Below, piece by piece: positions 53,539 to 62,249 of a stretch of DNA of 64,000 nucleotides. The notes under the pieces were generated by a model. It saw only the letters and a program-made list of their open reading frames with translations. It made no database searches and was not told the DNA's origin. A program made the translations under genes and the position numbers. This DNA comes from Alphaproteobacteria bacterium (GTDB lineage Bacteria; Pseudomonadota; Alphaproteobacteria; Rhodobacterales; Rhodobacteraceae), in the NCBI GenBank assembly GCA_030429105.1, contig JAUIDE010000008.1, forward strand, positions 1 through 64,000, read 5' to 3'. Within the stretch, counting starts at the first letter, position 1, and each line of letters opens with the position of its first letter.

Positions 53539-53551
53539 GGCGCAAGCCCCG

Positions 53552-54751
53552 ATGCCATCCACCGGCGCCGAAACCCGCGCGCGCTGGCGCCGCCTCTTCG
53601 CCGGGGCGGCGCTGGCTTCGCTCGCCTGCGGCGCGGCCAGCGCGGACGGCTGGACCATTTCCGGCGCCCTCTCGCAGCGCTTCGGCGCAGACAGCAACCT
53701 TACCCTCTCGCAAGGGGGCGACGACCCCACCTTCAGCTCGACGACGACCGGCAACGTCTCCTTCTCCAGCGCGACCCCGCGCACGTCGCTGAGCGTCACT
53801 CCCGGCTTTCGGGCGACGCGGTTCGTCGGCGAAGGCGGCCGGAACCAGATCACCCCGAGCTTTGGCGGCGGCCTCTCGCATCGCGTCGGGTCGCTCGACC
53901 TCAGCAGCGGCCTCTCGCTCGACATCCGGCCGACCGTCTTTTCCGAACTGGAGGAAGTCGACGACGGCTCCACCGATCTCGACGTCATCCAGCGGAACGC
54001 CACCTCGATCAGCGTGCGCGCCTCCGCCGGCGCGGCCTACCGGATCGACTCGCGCAACCGGTTCAACCTCGGCTCGAACCTCTCGCTCAGGCGCTTCACC
54101 GACGATGCGGACACGCTTACGCCCAGCACCACGATCGGCGCGAGCGGCGGCTTCTCCCACAGCGTCACCGACTTGACGTCGCTCAGCCTGAACGCCGGGC
54201 TGAGCCGCGTCACCTTCGGCGGGACCAACGATTCGGAATCGGTCACGGCCAGTTTCGGCGGCGGCGTCAGCACCTCGATCAATCCCGGCTTCAGCTTCGG
54301 CGGCCAGATCGGGCTCAACTATTCAGAGACGACGCGACCCAACGCCGATGACAGCAGCCGCCTCGGCTTCAGCTTCTCGGCGAACGCCGGCTACGCCGTG
54401 AACGAGGCCACGCGCCTCTCCTTCAGCGCGAGCCAGTCGCTCCAGGCCGGCGCCACCGGCGAGCTGCAGGACCGGCTGCGGGTCAACATGGGCCTCGGCC
54501 ACAGCATAAACCCGCGCGAGAACGTCTCGTTCTCCCTCGGCCTGTCGCGGCAGAGCCTCGCATCGACGCTGGGCGGCGGCGGCTCCGGCTCCACCCTCGT
54601 GCAGACGAGCCTCGGCTATCAGATCGCGCTCACGCCGGACATCAACGCCGGCCTGAACTACAGCCTCCGGCTGCAGCCGGAGGACAGCCTCGATTCCGCG
54701 TCGCACAGGCTTTTCTTCACGATCTCGAAAGCCTTCACGCTCCAACGCTGA
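53552..54751 (+). CDS. Outer-membrane beta-barrel protein of exopolysaccharide locus
   Basis: A 399-residue protein with a signal peptide (about 1-31, ending GAASA) and then alternating Ser/Thr/Gly-rich beta strands to the end, finishing in the typical outer-membrane pattern HRLFFTISKAFTLQR. Repeated strand units such as LSLNAGLSRVTFGG and RVNMGLGHSINPRENVSF suggest a large barrel, perhaps 16-18 strands. Barrels of this type are paired with short Wza-like proteins in exopolysaccharide loci and may form the outer-membrane pore or anchor. It is 13 nt after the export gene. The exact family was not identified. Confidence 0.75.
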   Translation: MPSTGAETRARWRRLFAGAALASLACGAASADGWTISGALSQRFGADSNLTLSQGGDDPTFSSTTTGNVSFSSATPRTSLSVTPGFRATRFVGEGGRNQITPSFGGGLSHRVGSLDLSSGLSLDIRPTVFSELEEVDDGSTDLDVIQRNATSISVRASAGAAYRIDSRNRFNLGSNLSLRRFTDDADTLTPSTTIGASGGFSHSVTDLTSLSLNAGLSRVTFGGTNDSESVTASFGGGVSTSINPGFSFGGQIGLNYSETTRPNADDSSRLGFSFSANAGYAVNEATRLSFSASQSLQAGATGELQDRLRVNMGLGHSINPRENVSFSLGLSRQSLASTLGGGGSGSTLVQTSLGYQIALTPDINAGLNYSLRLQPEDSLDSASHRLFFTISKAFTLQR

Positions 54752-54766
54752 AAGGCCGGCGCCCTC

Positions 54767-54814
54767 ATGTCGCAGGGGGAGAGGCGAATTGCAGGGCGGG
54801 CGCGGTTGCGACAT
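54767..54814. promoter_or_regulatory. Inverted repeat ATGTCGCA / TGCGACAT
   Basis: Two perfect 8-bp arms (54767-54774 and 54807-54814) are separated by 32 bp in the 137-bp gap before the sugar transferase. The arms are too far apart for a simple hairpin terminator and look like paired regulator sites. The regulator is unknown. Confidence 0.35.
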
Positions 54815-54888
54815 AAGGGCTTGGGGGGTGGCCATGTGGAATCCGGCGTCGAAAGGCGTGGCTCTGTCGCGTAGCGAGGTATGCAGGC

Positions 54889-56334
54889 GTGTCTGATCCG
54901 GCTCCGGGCCCATCGGCGTCAGTCGATGGCGGCCGCAAGTCCTCGGTCGCGATCGTGCCCGGCCTTGTCGGCCTCCTCGACGCGTTCCTGCTCGGCCTCT
55001 GCGCGCTGCTCACCTATCGCCGGCTCGTGATCTTCTCGCACGAGACGGTGGACATCTATGTCGCCACGACCTTCTTCGTCTGCTTCCTCGCGCTCTTTCT
55101 CTTCCAGCGCGCGGGGCTCTACGAGATAGACGCGATCATGCGCCCGCTGCGCTTTTCGGACACGGTGATCGCCGCGATCGCGACATCCGTCCTCTTCTTC
55201 CTCAGCATCGTGGTCGCGCTCCGGGCCGGCGCCGGTTTGAGCTTCACCTGGCTCCTCGCCTTTGCGGGCTCGGGCGTCGTCGTGCTGATCACCGCGCGGA
55301 TGCTGGTCTACCTGTTCCTTCTCCGGCTCTCGCGGAAGGAGCTCATCGGCCGCACCCTCGTCGTCTACGGGGACGGCGAGCAGGCGCGCCGGTTCCTGAA
55401 GCGGATCGACGAGGTCCGCCCCTATTTCACCGTGGTGCGCGGCGTCTACGCCGATGCGGGCGAGCAGGCGCCGACCGAGGTCGCGGGCCGCCCCGTCCTC
55501 GGCGGAACGGACAGGCTTCTGCGGGACGTGCGCGCCGGCTGGATCGACGACGTCGTCATCGCCCTGCCCTGGAGCGAGGACCTCGAACTGGCGCGCATCG
55601 TCGAGCGGCTGAAGGAGCTGCCCGTCAACGTCCACATCGCGAGCGACCTTGTGGGCTTCCGGCTCCGGTTCCGCCCCGTCCTCGGCTCGCTCCAGCAACT
55701 CTCGATGTTCGAGGTGGAGCGGCGGCCCATCGCCGGCTGGAGCTCGCTGCTGAAGGCGCTGGAGGATTATCTCTTCGCCGGGCTCGCCCTGCTCTTCCTC
55801 AGCCCGCTTCTGCTGATCGTCGCCATCGCGATCAAGATCGACGACCCGAAAGGCCCCGTCTTCTTCATGCAGAAGCGGCTCGGCTTCAACAACCGGCCCT
55901 TCGAGATCTACAAGTTCCGCTCCATGTATCACAACCGGCCGGACGAAGCGGTCGTCCGCCAGGCGACGAAGGGCGACCCACGGGTGACCCGCGTCGGCCG
56001 CATCATCCGCGCCACGTCGATCGACGAGCTGCCGCAGCTCTTCAACGTCCTGAACGGAACCATGTCCCTCGTCGGCCCGCGACCCCACGCGCTCGACCAT
56101 AACGAGGAATACGGCAGGCAGATCCGCGGCTACTTCACCCGTCACAAGGTCAAGCCGGGGATCACCGGCTGGGCGCAGGTGAACGGGCTGCGCGGAGAGA
56201 CCGAGGATATCGCGAAGATGGAGGCCCGCATCCGGCATGACATATACTATGCCGAGAACTGGTCCCTCCTCTTCGATATTAGAATCCTTGTGATGACGGC
56301 GCTGGTGGTGTTCTTCCAGAAATCGGCTTATTGA
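54889..56334 (+). CDS. Undecaprenyl-phosphate sugar phosphotransferase (exopolysaccharide initiation)
   Basis: Membrane enzyme that loads the first sugar phosphate on undecaprenyl phosphate (WcaJ/ExoY group). It is 481 residues. About four membrane segments (about 23-135) come first, then a Rossmann-like domain (RTLVVYGDGEQARRFLKRI onward). A membrane re-entrant segment near 295-315 and the bacterial sugar-transferase domain follow, with FEIYKFRSMYHN, SIDELPQLFNVLNGTMSLVG, PRPHA and KPGITGWAQVNG. The start is a GTG at 54889. It lies between the barrel gene and the spike-base gene and probably initiates the capsule or exopolysaccharide of this locus. Confidence 0.92.
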   Translation: MSDPAPGPSASVDGGRKSSVAIVPGLVGLLDAFLLGLCALLTYRRLVIFSHETVDIYVATTFFVCFLALFLFQRAGLYEIDAIMRPLRFSDTVIAAIATSVLFFLSIVVALRAGAGLSFTWLLAFAGSGVVVLITARMLVYLFLLRLSRKELIGRTLVVYGDGEQARRFLKRIDEVRPYFTVVRGVYADAGEQAPTEVAGRPVLGGTDRLLRDVRAGWIDDVVIALPWSEDLELARIVERLKELPVNVHIASDLVGFRLRFRPVLGSLQQLSMFEVERRPIAGWSSLLKALEDYLFAGLALLFLSPLLLIVAIAIKIDDPKGPVFFMQKRLGFNNRPFEIYKFRSMYHNRPDEAVVRQATKGDPRVTRVGRIIRATSIDELPQLFNVLNGTMSLVGPRPHALDHNEEYGRQIRGYFTRHKVKPGITGWAQVNGLRGETEDIAKMEARIRHDIYYAENWSLLFDIRILVMTALVVFFQKSAY

Positions 56335-56454
56335 TCAGCTGTTGCGCGCTGATCGCGCGTTGCATTCAGCCGAAATTGTTTACCGTTCGTTTGCTAAGTG
56401 CGGTCTCCCGAATTTCGCATGCGCGGCGAGCCCGCGCTGTCACGGAGATCAGCC

Positions 56455-56721
56455 ATGTCCAACCCCTTCGATTCCCGCGCAGCCTCCCTCTCCGGCCCGG
56501 GCCTCGACTATGCGCCGGTCGCCCCGTCGAACACCGCGGCGCTGCCCGACGTCGCCATCGCGCTCTATGTCGAGGCGGGCGGCGCGGTGCGCTTCGTGAG
56601 CCAGAAGGGCGCGACGCGGACGGTGACGGTCCCCGATTACGGCTGGGTGCTCTGCGGCGTCCGGCAGGTGCTGGCGACCGGAACGACCGCCGGCGGGATC
56701 CATGCCGTCGTCGTCAGCTGA
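56455..56721 (+). CDS. GTA head-spike base protein (Rcc01079 family)
   Basis: An 88-residue protein that matches, from memory, the spike base family typified by Rcc01079 (GhsA) of the Rhodobacter capsulatus gene transfer agent. The features are NPFDSRAASLSGPG at the start, ALYVEAGGAVRFVSQKG, TVTVPDYGWVLCGVRQVLAT and a final TGTTAGGIHAVV. The ATG at 56455 has GGAG upstream. In R. capsulatus the base carries the spike fibre, which binds recipient capsule. Here it directly follows an exopolysaccharide initiation gene. No capsid, portal or terminase genes are in the window, as expected because the spike genes lie apart from the main GTA cluster. Confidence 0.75.
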   Translation: MSNPFDSRAASLSGPGLDYAPVAPSNTAALPDVAIALYVEAGGAVRFVSQKGATRTVTVPDYGWVLCGVRQVLATGTTAGGIHAVVVS

Positions 56722-56729
56722 GGCCCGGG

Positions 56730-57143
56730 ATGCGGATCTCTCCCCTTCCCGCCTTCGTGGCGCGGCGCGGGCCCGGAGGGCTCACCGCGTCCCTCGCGGC
56801 GACGCTCCCGCATGATGCGGCGGTCGCTGCGCTCGGCCCGATCCGGGCCTTCGGCGCCGCCGGGCCGCTCTCCCTGCCGGGCGGCGACCTCTCCGCCGCG
56901 TCCGGAAGCGCCGGCGGCCGCTTCACGACCTCGACCACGGGCGGCGCGATCTCCGTGACCTTCGACAGGAACGGCCTCGGCGACGGCTTCGCCGAGGGCG
57001 AGGCGGTCACGACCGCCATAGGCCCGACCGTGACGGACGGGGTCTCCGCCGTTCCGGCGCGGCTTCGGGTGACGGTGCGCCGCGCCTACGCCCCGCCGCA
57101 ACTTCTCGGCCCCATTCCCGATCAGGTGGACCTGCTGTCATGA
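56730..57143 (+). CDS. Spike-associated protein, possible N-terminal part of split fibre
   Basis: A 137-residue protein starting 8 nt after the spike base gene. It begins ISPLPAFVARRGPGG and is otherwise Ala/Gly/Thr-rich beta sequence (GGRFTTSTTGGAISVTFDRN). Its last residues PPQLLGPIPDQVDLLS look like the first strand of a putative Ig (He_PIG) domain, whose remainder opens the next reading frame. It overlaps that frame by ATGA (57140-57143). Either it is a separate coupled protein or the two frames are one fibre gene broken by a frame change. Confidence 0.6.
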   Translation: MRISPLPAFVARRGPGGLTASLAATLPHDAAVAALGPIRAFGAAGPLSLPGGDLSAASGSAGGRFTTSTTGGAISVTFDRNGLGDGFAEGEAVTTAIGPTVTDGVSAVPARLRVTVRRAYAPPQLLGPIPDQVDLLS

Positions 57144-59926
57144 CAACCCAACTCGATCTTTCGCTCCATTTCTCCGGCGGCGGCCTCACCTTCTCGGCCG
57201 AGGGCCTGCCGCCCGGCCTCTCCATCGATCCGGCGACGGGAATCGTCTTCGGCGCGCCGACGGCCATCGGCGCCAGCACGGTCACCGTCACCGCCGCGAA
57301 CGAGAGCGGCGAGGCCTTCGCCAGCTTCTCCTGGCGGATCGAGGCGGCGAGCCTCCCCGTCAACGCCGCGGCGCCCGAAATCCTCGGCGCCGCCACGGTG
57401 GGCGGAAGCCTGACGGTCGCGCCCGGCTCCTGGACGGGCCAGCCCGCGCCGACCTTCGGATACCAGTGGCTCCAGAACGGCGTCGCGATCCCCGGCGAGA
57501 CGGGCGAGACCTATCTCGCGACGGCGGCCGATGTCGGCGGCGCCCTTTCCGTCGAGGTCACGGCGTCGAACAGCCTCGGCGCGGCGAGCGCGACAAGCGA
57601 CCCCGTCGTGATCTCGGGCGTGAGCTTCGCGACCGAACTCACGCTATCGCCCTTCGCGACCGGCCCCGGCGGCGCGGCGCCGGTCTTCTCCGGGCGGCGG
57701 GAGCAGAATTCCGGCCTCGTCCTCGTCTCGGGCGCGGGGCAGCCCGGCGAGGTGGTGCAGGGCCGCATGGTCCGCGCGGCGGACGGCGCGGCCGTCTCCC
57801 CGTGGATGGACATCGCGACGGCGGACGCCGGAAACGGCGCCTTCGAGGGCTGGATCGAGGGCGCCCCGCGCAGCTTCGACGCGCTCCGCGCGCAGGTCCG
57901 CTACCGCGACGCCGGCAACGCCCCGGCGGCGACCCCGAACACCTGCCATGTCGGCTGGGTCATGTCGCTCTTCGCGCAGTCGGACCAGCGCTGGCTGGGC
58001 GATACGACCTTCGAGGGCGTCTCGCTCACGCCGACCGTCGCGCTGGCGGACAACGCCGTCAGGGTCATCTCGCTGGCGCGGGACGCGATCACGCCGGCGC
58101 CCGTCACCGCGGCCCAGTTGCTCGTCTTCGACGTGGCGGGCGCGGCGCCGGCGGGGCGCGATCCGGTCTGGCGCTTCGCCAACACGCTGGCGGAGACGCT
58201 GGATGACGGCCCGATCGTCGTCATGGGTCACGCCGTCTCCGGCACGAACGACCGGCAGACGGTCAACGATTCCGACAATGGCCGCTTCTGGGAGGACGAG
58301 GTTCTCATCGCGCAGGCGGGCCAGCCCCATCTGATCGAGACGGACCGGCCGGTCGCGCTCGATCTCGTCTACTGGGCCTATTCCTCCTCGGCCAACTACA
58401 ACACCGCGGCCTCCGCCCTTGGCGTCACCGGCCGCGTCGCCTTCGGGCTGGACCCGTCCGGAAATCCGGTGCCCCCCGGCACGGCGATCACCGATCTCGG
58501 CGGCTCCTTCAACTATGTGCAGCATCATTCCTGGGCGGAAATCTACGACTGGGCGCATACCCGCCTCGCCTTCAAGCAGCACCCGGACGCGCCCGTCGTG
58601 GCGGCGCAGGAGGCCTTCATCGGCCATCCGGTCTACGGACAATACGTCATCGGCTTCCCCGCCGCGTTCTCGGCCTACTGGCTCACGAACGGGACGCGCG
58701 CAGCGGACGGGACATGGTTCGACGGCGGCCATTCCTCCATCAACCAGATCGGCGGCGCCTCGGAAATCGCCGCGCTGGCGGCGGCGGGCATGGCCCGGGC
58801 GGTCGGCGCCTACGATCCGGGCCCGCTTGTCCTCGACTATATCGACTGGCCGACGGCCTCGGGGGACGATCCGAAATACGTCCATGTCGGCATCGGGGGC
58901 CGGGACGTCACGACCATGCGCGCCCTCTATGCGGAGCAGACCCCGCCAGTCGCCATCGGCGGCGACCCGGTGCTCGGCGGCGTCCTCGGCTTCACCGTCA
59001 ACGGGACGCGGACGGTGAACACCGCCCTCGCGGCGCATGAGGGCTTCCAGCGAATCCGCATCGGCAAGCAGGACGGCTCCGACTGGACCAATGCCGACAC
59101 GCTCGCCTACGAAACGGTCTCGATCAACTACGGCGACCTCGTGGGCGTGACGCCGGACCAGGGCCGGGACACGCTCTCGCGGTTCCAGGACTTCCCCATC
59201 GTCGAGAGCGGCCTCGTCTCGAAGCCGGGAATGCCGGTTTCGGACCGGGTCGCGGCCGGGCTCTTCGCCAACCAGATCCCCGCCCCGGCGGGCGCATCGC
59301 TTGTCCATCTCGGCAGTTTCGAGCCCGGCGGGATCAATTCCACCCCGGTGACGATAGGCTCTATCGTTTCCGACGGCCGCCCGATCCTGATCGCCCTCGG
59401 AACGCGCGGCACCTCGAACATCGAGAACGGAACCTTCGACTTCCCGGCCACGATCACGCTTGGCGGCGTGGACATCGGCGCGGCGCTCGTCGCCCGGCAG
59501 GACCGGATGAACATCAAGGCGTCGGTCTACTACATCGCCGCTCCGGCGACGGGCGCGCTCGATCTCGTCGCGACGATGAACACGAACACCTTCGTCAACG
59601 TCGCGCAGGCGTTCCATGTCGCCAACGGGGCGGGCCTCGGGAGCGTATCGCAGGTCGGGGTATCCGCCGGCGGGACGATCAACCCGGCGCTCGTGTCCTC
59701 GGCGGCGGGCTCGACGCTCGTCAACGTGCTGGTGACGGAGGTGGTCATCAACTCGGTCGCGGGCGGCTATCTCGCGGCCCCCATTCAGGGCACTGGCGGC
59801 GGCGCCTTCCTCGGCATGGCGGTCGCGACGACCGTGGTGCCGGGGGTCGGCGAGAAGACGACGACCTTCGGCGTCGCCGGCTTCAATGACACGGTGCAGC
59901 TCGGCGTCGAGGTGCGGAAGCTCTGA
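57140..59926 (+). CDS. Putative GTA head-spike fibre protein (Ig-like, receptor binding)
   Basis: A 928-residue modular protein. Residues 1-73 are most of a He_PIG Ig-like domain (LPPGLSIDPATGIVFGAPT). About 74-157 form a second Ig-like unit with PGSWTGQPAPTFGYQWLQNG and ASNSLGAASATSDP. About 165-630 form a large central domain with FDGGHSSINQIGG near 534, resembling the last block of SGNH hydrolases, though no GDS block was found. The last 200 residues are a Gly/Thr/Val-rich beta domain, probably receptor binding. There is no signal peptide or membrane segment. Adjacency to the spike base suggests the fibre (Rcc01080/GhsB-like role), by position, not by detailed similarity. Confidence 0.6.
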   Translation: MTTQLDLSLHFSGGGLTFSAEGLPPGLSIDPATGIVFGAPTAIGASTVTVTAANESGEAFASFSWRIEAASLPVNAAAPEILGAATVGGSLTVAPGSWTGQPAPTFGYQWLQNGVAIPGETGETYLATAADVGGALSVEVTASNSLGAASATSDPVVISGVSFATELTLSPFATGPGGAAPVFSGRREQNSGLVLVSGAGQPGEVVQGRMVRAADGAAVSPWMDIATADAGNGAFEGWIEGAPRSFDALRAQVRYRDAGNAPAATPNTCHVGWVMSLFAQSDQRWLGDTTFEGVSLTPTVALADNAVRVISLARDAITPAPVTAAQLLVFDVAGAAPAGRDPVWRFANTLAETLDDGPIVVMGHAVSGTNDRQTVNDSDNGRFWEDEVLIAQAGQPHLIETDRPVALDLVYWAYSSSANYNTAASALGVTGRVAFGLDPSGNPVPPGTAITDLGGSFNYVQHHSWAEIYDWAHTRLAFKQHPDAPVVAAQEAFIGHPVYGQYVIGFPAAFSAYWLTNGTRAADGTWFDGGHSSINQIGGASEIAALAAAGMARAVGAYDPGPLVLDYIDWPTASGDDPKYVHVGIGGRDVTTMRALYAEQTPPVAIGGDPVLGGVLGFTVNGTRTVNTALAAHEGFQRIRIGKQDGSDWTNADTLAYETVSINYGDLVGVTPDQGRDTLSRFQDFPIVESGLVSKPGMPVSDRVAAGLFANQIPAPAGASLVHLGSFEPGGINSTPVTIGSIVSDGRPILIALGTRGTSNIENGTFDFPATITLGGVDIGAALVARQDRMNIKASVYYIAAPATGALDLVATMNTNTFVNVAQAFHVANGAGLGSVSQVGVSAGGTINPALVSSAAGSTLVNVLVTEVVINSVAGGYLAAPIQGTGGGAFLGMAVATTVVPGVGEKTTTFGVAGFNDTVQLGVEVRKL

Positions 59927-59956
59927 CCGCCGCGCCCCGGCGCAGGCGCAGTGAGC

Positions 59957-59978
59957 GCCCGGCCCGAAAGGGCCGGGC
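59957..59978. terminator. Bidirectional hairpin between fibre gene and phnE
   Basis: A perfect 9-bp stem (GCCCGGCCC with GGGCCGGGC) is closed by a GAAA tetraloop. It lies 30 nt after the fibre stop and just past the phnE stop on the other strand. It sits between converging genes, so shared termination is likely. T-runs are short. Confidence 0.65.
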
Positions 59979-59980
59979 AT

Positions 59981-61312
59981 TCATGCGCCCTTGATGAGCC
60001 TCCGCCGCAGCCAGCCGGAAACCGTGTCCATGAACATCACCATGAGGACGATGAGGACCATGTAATAGGTCACCTCTTCCCAGTCCTTCTGCGTGATGAT
60101 CGCCTGCGTGAGCAGCAACCCGATCCCGCCGCCGACGATTGCGCCGATCACCGTGGCCGAACGGGTGTTGGACTCGAGATAGTAGAGCACCTGGGAGAGG
60201 ATCACCGGCATCACCTGCGGGATGACGCCGAAGCGATAGCGCTGCACCGGCTTCGAGCCCGTGGAGCGCACCCCCTCGATCTGCTTCTCGTCCACGTTCT
60301 CCAGCGCTTCGGAGAAGATCTTCCCGAATGTCCCGGTATCCGTGATGAGGATGGCGAGCGAGCCGGTCAGCGGCCCCGGCCCGAAAGCGCGGGAGAGGAT
60401 GATCGTCCAGATCAGCCCGTCCACCCCGCGCAGGAAGTCGAAGAGCCGCCGCACGCCGAACCGGGCCGCCGCCGCCGGCGCGAAGTTCTTCGCCGCGACG
60501 AAGCCGAGCGGCAAGGCGATGATCGCCGCGCCCATCGTGCCGAGGAAGGCCATCAGGATCGTCTCGAAGATCGCCCAGGCGACATCGCCGTGCCGCCACA
60601 TCCTGTTCGTCCAGAACTCGGAAAGCATGTAGCCGAGATTGGACCGCGCCTCGTCGATCCGCGGCTCCCAGAGCGCGAGCGCCCTGAGCTCGCCGAGGGA
60701 GCGGCCGGAGAACGGGCTGTCCAGCGTGAAGAAGAAGAGCTCCCAGCCCGCGAAATAGCGGAACGCCTCCGTCCTGTTGCGGGTCAGCGAAAGGCGCCCC
60801 GCCTCGGTGTTGATCGCGACGCGCGTGTCGGAGGCGTTGATCCAGTCGGGGACCTCGGAAAGCGCGGGCGGAAGCGTCAGCGCGATCCGCCGCCCCTCGG
60901 TGCGCAAGACGATCTCCCCGTATTCCGGGTGGAGATAGCGCGCGCCCTCCGGCTCGAAGATCGCCTCATGGCCGTCCCGGAGCGCGATGCGGACGCCGCC
61001 TTCCGTCTCCTCCACCCAGTCCGGGAAGGTCCCCGCCGGATAGGCGCCCTTCGCCTCGCCCTCGATGGCAGCCGTGATCTCGCCGTTCCGGTTGTCCTTC
61101 GTGACATGCGTCTTGTAGCTCCAGAAATCGGAGACGAGGATCGCCGCATTGTCGAGCCGCGCCCGCTGCGCGAGGCCAGGCAGGTCGAAGGCGAAGAAGA
61201 TATAGACGAAATAGAGGAGGATCGCGGCGGGAACCCCGAAGGCGACGATCCGCTTCCGCCGGAACAACCCGTGCGCCGCCTCCCGATGGCCGCCTCCCAA
61301 AGCCACGCTCAT
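59981..61312 (-). CDS. phnE: Phosphonate ABC transporter permease PhnE, second copy (long)
   Basis: Permease subunit of a phosphonate importer, 443 residues. One N-terminal membrane segment (about 23-45) is followed by a large extracytoplasmic insert (about 46-215), then the core permease. The core has EALENVDEKQIEGVRSTGSK as the ATPase-contact (EAA) loop and VIGAIVGGGIGLLLTQAI. The long form with insert is common for the second PhnE in alphaproteobacteria. It overlaps the first phnE by ATGA (61309-61312). Confidence 0.92.
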   Translation of the reverse strand: MSVALGGGHREAAHGLFRRKRIVAFGVPAAILLYFVYIFFAFDLPGLAQRARLDNAAILVSDFWSYKTHVTKDNRNGEITAAIEGEAKGAYPAGTFPDWVEETEGGVRIALRDGHEAIFEPEGARYLHPEYGEIVLRTEGRRIALTLPPALSEVPDWINASDTRVAINTEAGRLSLTRNRTEAFRYFAGWELFFFTLDSPFSGRSLGELRALALWEPRIDEARSNLGYMLSEFWTNRMWRHGDVAWAIFETILMAFLGTMGAAIIALPLGFVAAKNFAPAAAARFGVRRLFDFLRGVDGLIWTIILSRAFGPGPLTGSLAILITDTGTFGKIFSEALENVDEKQIEGVRSTGSKPVQRYRFGVIPQVMPVILSQVLYYLESNTRSATVIGAIVGGGIGLLLTQAIITQKDWEEVTYYMVLIVLMVMFMDTVSGWLRRRLIKGA

Positions 61313-62184
61313 CGCATCGCCCCCTTCACGAGCCGGTCCCGATAGACGCTGGAGATCTGATCCACCACCACGATGGTGATGAAGAGCACGATGAAGATCG
61401 CCACCACCTCGTCATAGCGCCCCTGCCCCCACTGGAAGGCGATGCGGAGGTCATAGCCGATGCCGCCCGAACCGACGAAGCCGAGGATGGCGGAGGCGCG
61501 GATGTTGATCTCGAAGCGCAGCAGCGCATAGCTTATCCAGTTCGGCGCGACCTGCGGCAGCACGCCGAGCCACATGCGCTGGAGCCAGCCCGCGCCGACG
61601 GATTGCAGACCCTCCACCGGCTTCATGTCCGCATTCTCCGCCGCTTCGGAGAAAAGCTTGCCTAGCGCGCCGGCGGTGTGGATCGCGATGGCGATCATTG
61701 CGGGCACGGGCCCGCCGCCGATGATGAAGATGAGGACGAGCGCGATCACGATCTCCGGGATCGCCCGCATCCCGTCCATCATCCGCCGGAAAAGCCCGAT
61801 CAGCCGCGGCCAGCGCGCCAGCCCGCGCGTCGAGAGAAGCGCGAGGACTATGCCGGCCAACCCGCCGATCAGCGTCGAGACGGCGGCGATGTTCACCGTC
61901 TCCACCATCGAGGGGATGAAATGGACCACAAGGCCGGGGAGGTTCGCCGCCTTCTCCGCCGCCTCGGAGACGACCTCGGAGGGAAACTGGAAGATGTTGA
62001 GGATGCCGTCCCAGAACCCGCCGGCGTTCCGCTCGTCCGCCAGCTGGAAACCGGCGACCATGAGCACGATGAAGATGGCGAGGAGCACGCCGCCATAGAG
62101 CCGCTTGCGCCGCACTTCCGCGAAATAGGCCTCGCGGATCGTCGGGCCGCCCGCGTGCGCCGCCCCGGCTGTCGCCTCTGTCAT
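61309..62184 (-). CDS. phnE: Phosphonate ABC transporter permease PhnE, first copy
   Basis: Permease subunit, 291 residues with about six membrane segments. The EAA loop is EAAENADMKPVEGLQSVGAG, followed by the core SAILGFVGSGGIGYDL. The paralogous loop in the next gene shows that the two form a heterodimeric channel. It lies 65 nt after phnD behind a GC hairpin, so it is expected at a lower level than the binding protein. Confidence 0.93.
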   Translation of the reverse strand: MTEATAGAAHAGGPTIREAYFAEVRRKRLYGGVLLAIFIVLMVAGFQLADERNAGGFWDGILNIFQFPSEVVSEAAEKAANLPGLVVHFIPSMVETVNIAAVSTLIGGLAGIVLALLSTRGLARWPRLIGLFRRMMDGMRAIPEIVIALVLIFIIGGGPVPAMIAIAIHTAGALGKLFSEAAENADMKPVEGLQSVGAGWLQRMWLGVLPQVAPNWISYALLRFEINIRASAILGFVGSGGIGYDLRIAFQWGQGRYDEVVAIFIVLFITIVVVDQISSVYRDRLVKGAMR

Positions 62185-62204
62185 CGGATCATCCTGTGGG
62201 AAGA

Positions 62205-62232
62205 GGGGCGGAGGGCCGAAGCCCCCCGCCCC
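62205..62232 (-). terminator. Attenuator-type hairpin between phnD and phnE
   Basis: GGGGCGG (62205-62211) pairs with CCGCCCC (62226-62232), extended inside by GGG/CCC pairs. It sits 17 nt after phnD, with no T-run. It probably protects the phnD mRNA end or reduces readthrough into the permease genes. Confidence 0.5.
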
Positions 62233-62249
62233 GGTTCATGGCCGGCGGA

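Noticed and set aside
57125..57150. Programmed -1 frameshift signal at the split Ig domain
   Set aside because: No X-XXY-YYZ slippery heptamer is seen before the junction, so classical recoding is unsupported; the ATGA overlap or a mutation are left as options.
57644..59980. A 778-codon minus-strand open frame opposite the spike fibre gene
   Set aside because: The plus-strand frame shows Ig-like and beta-rich protein features and operon overlap; the minus frame is Arg/Gly-rich with no features.
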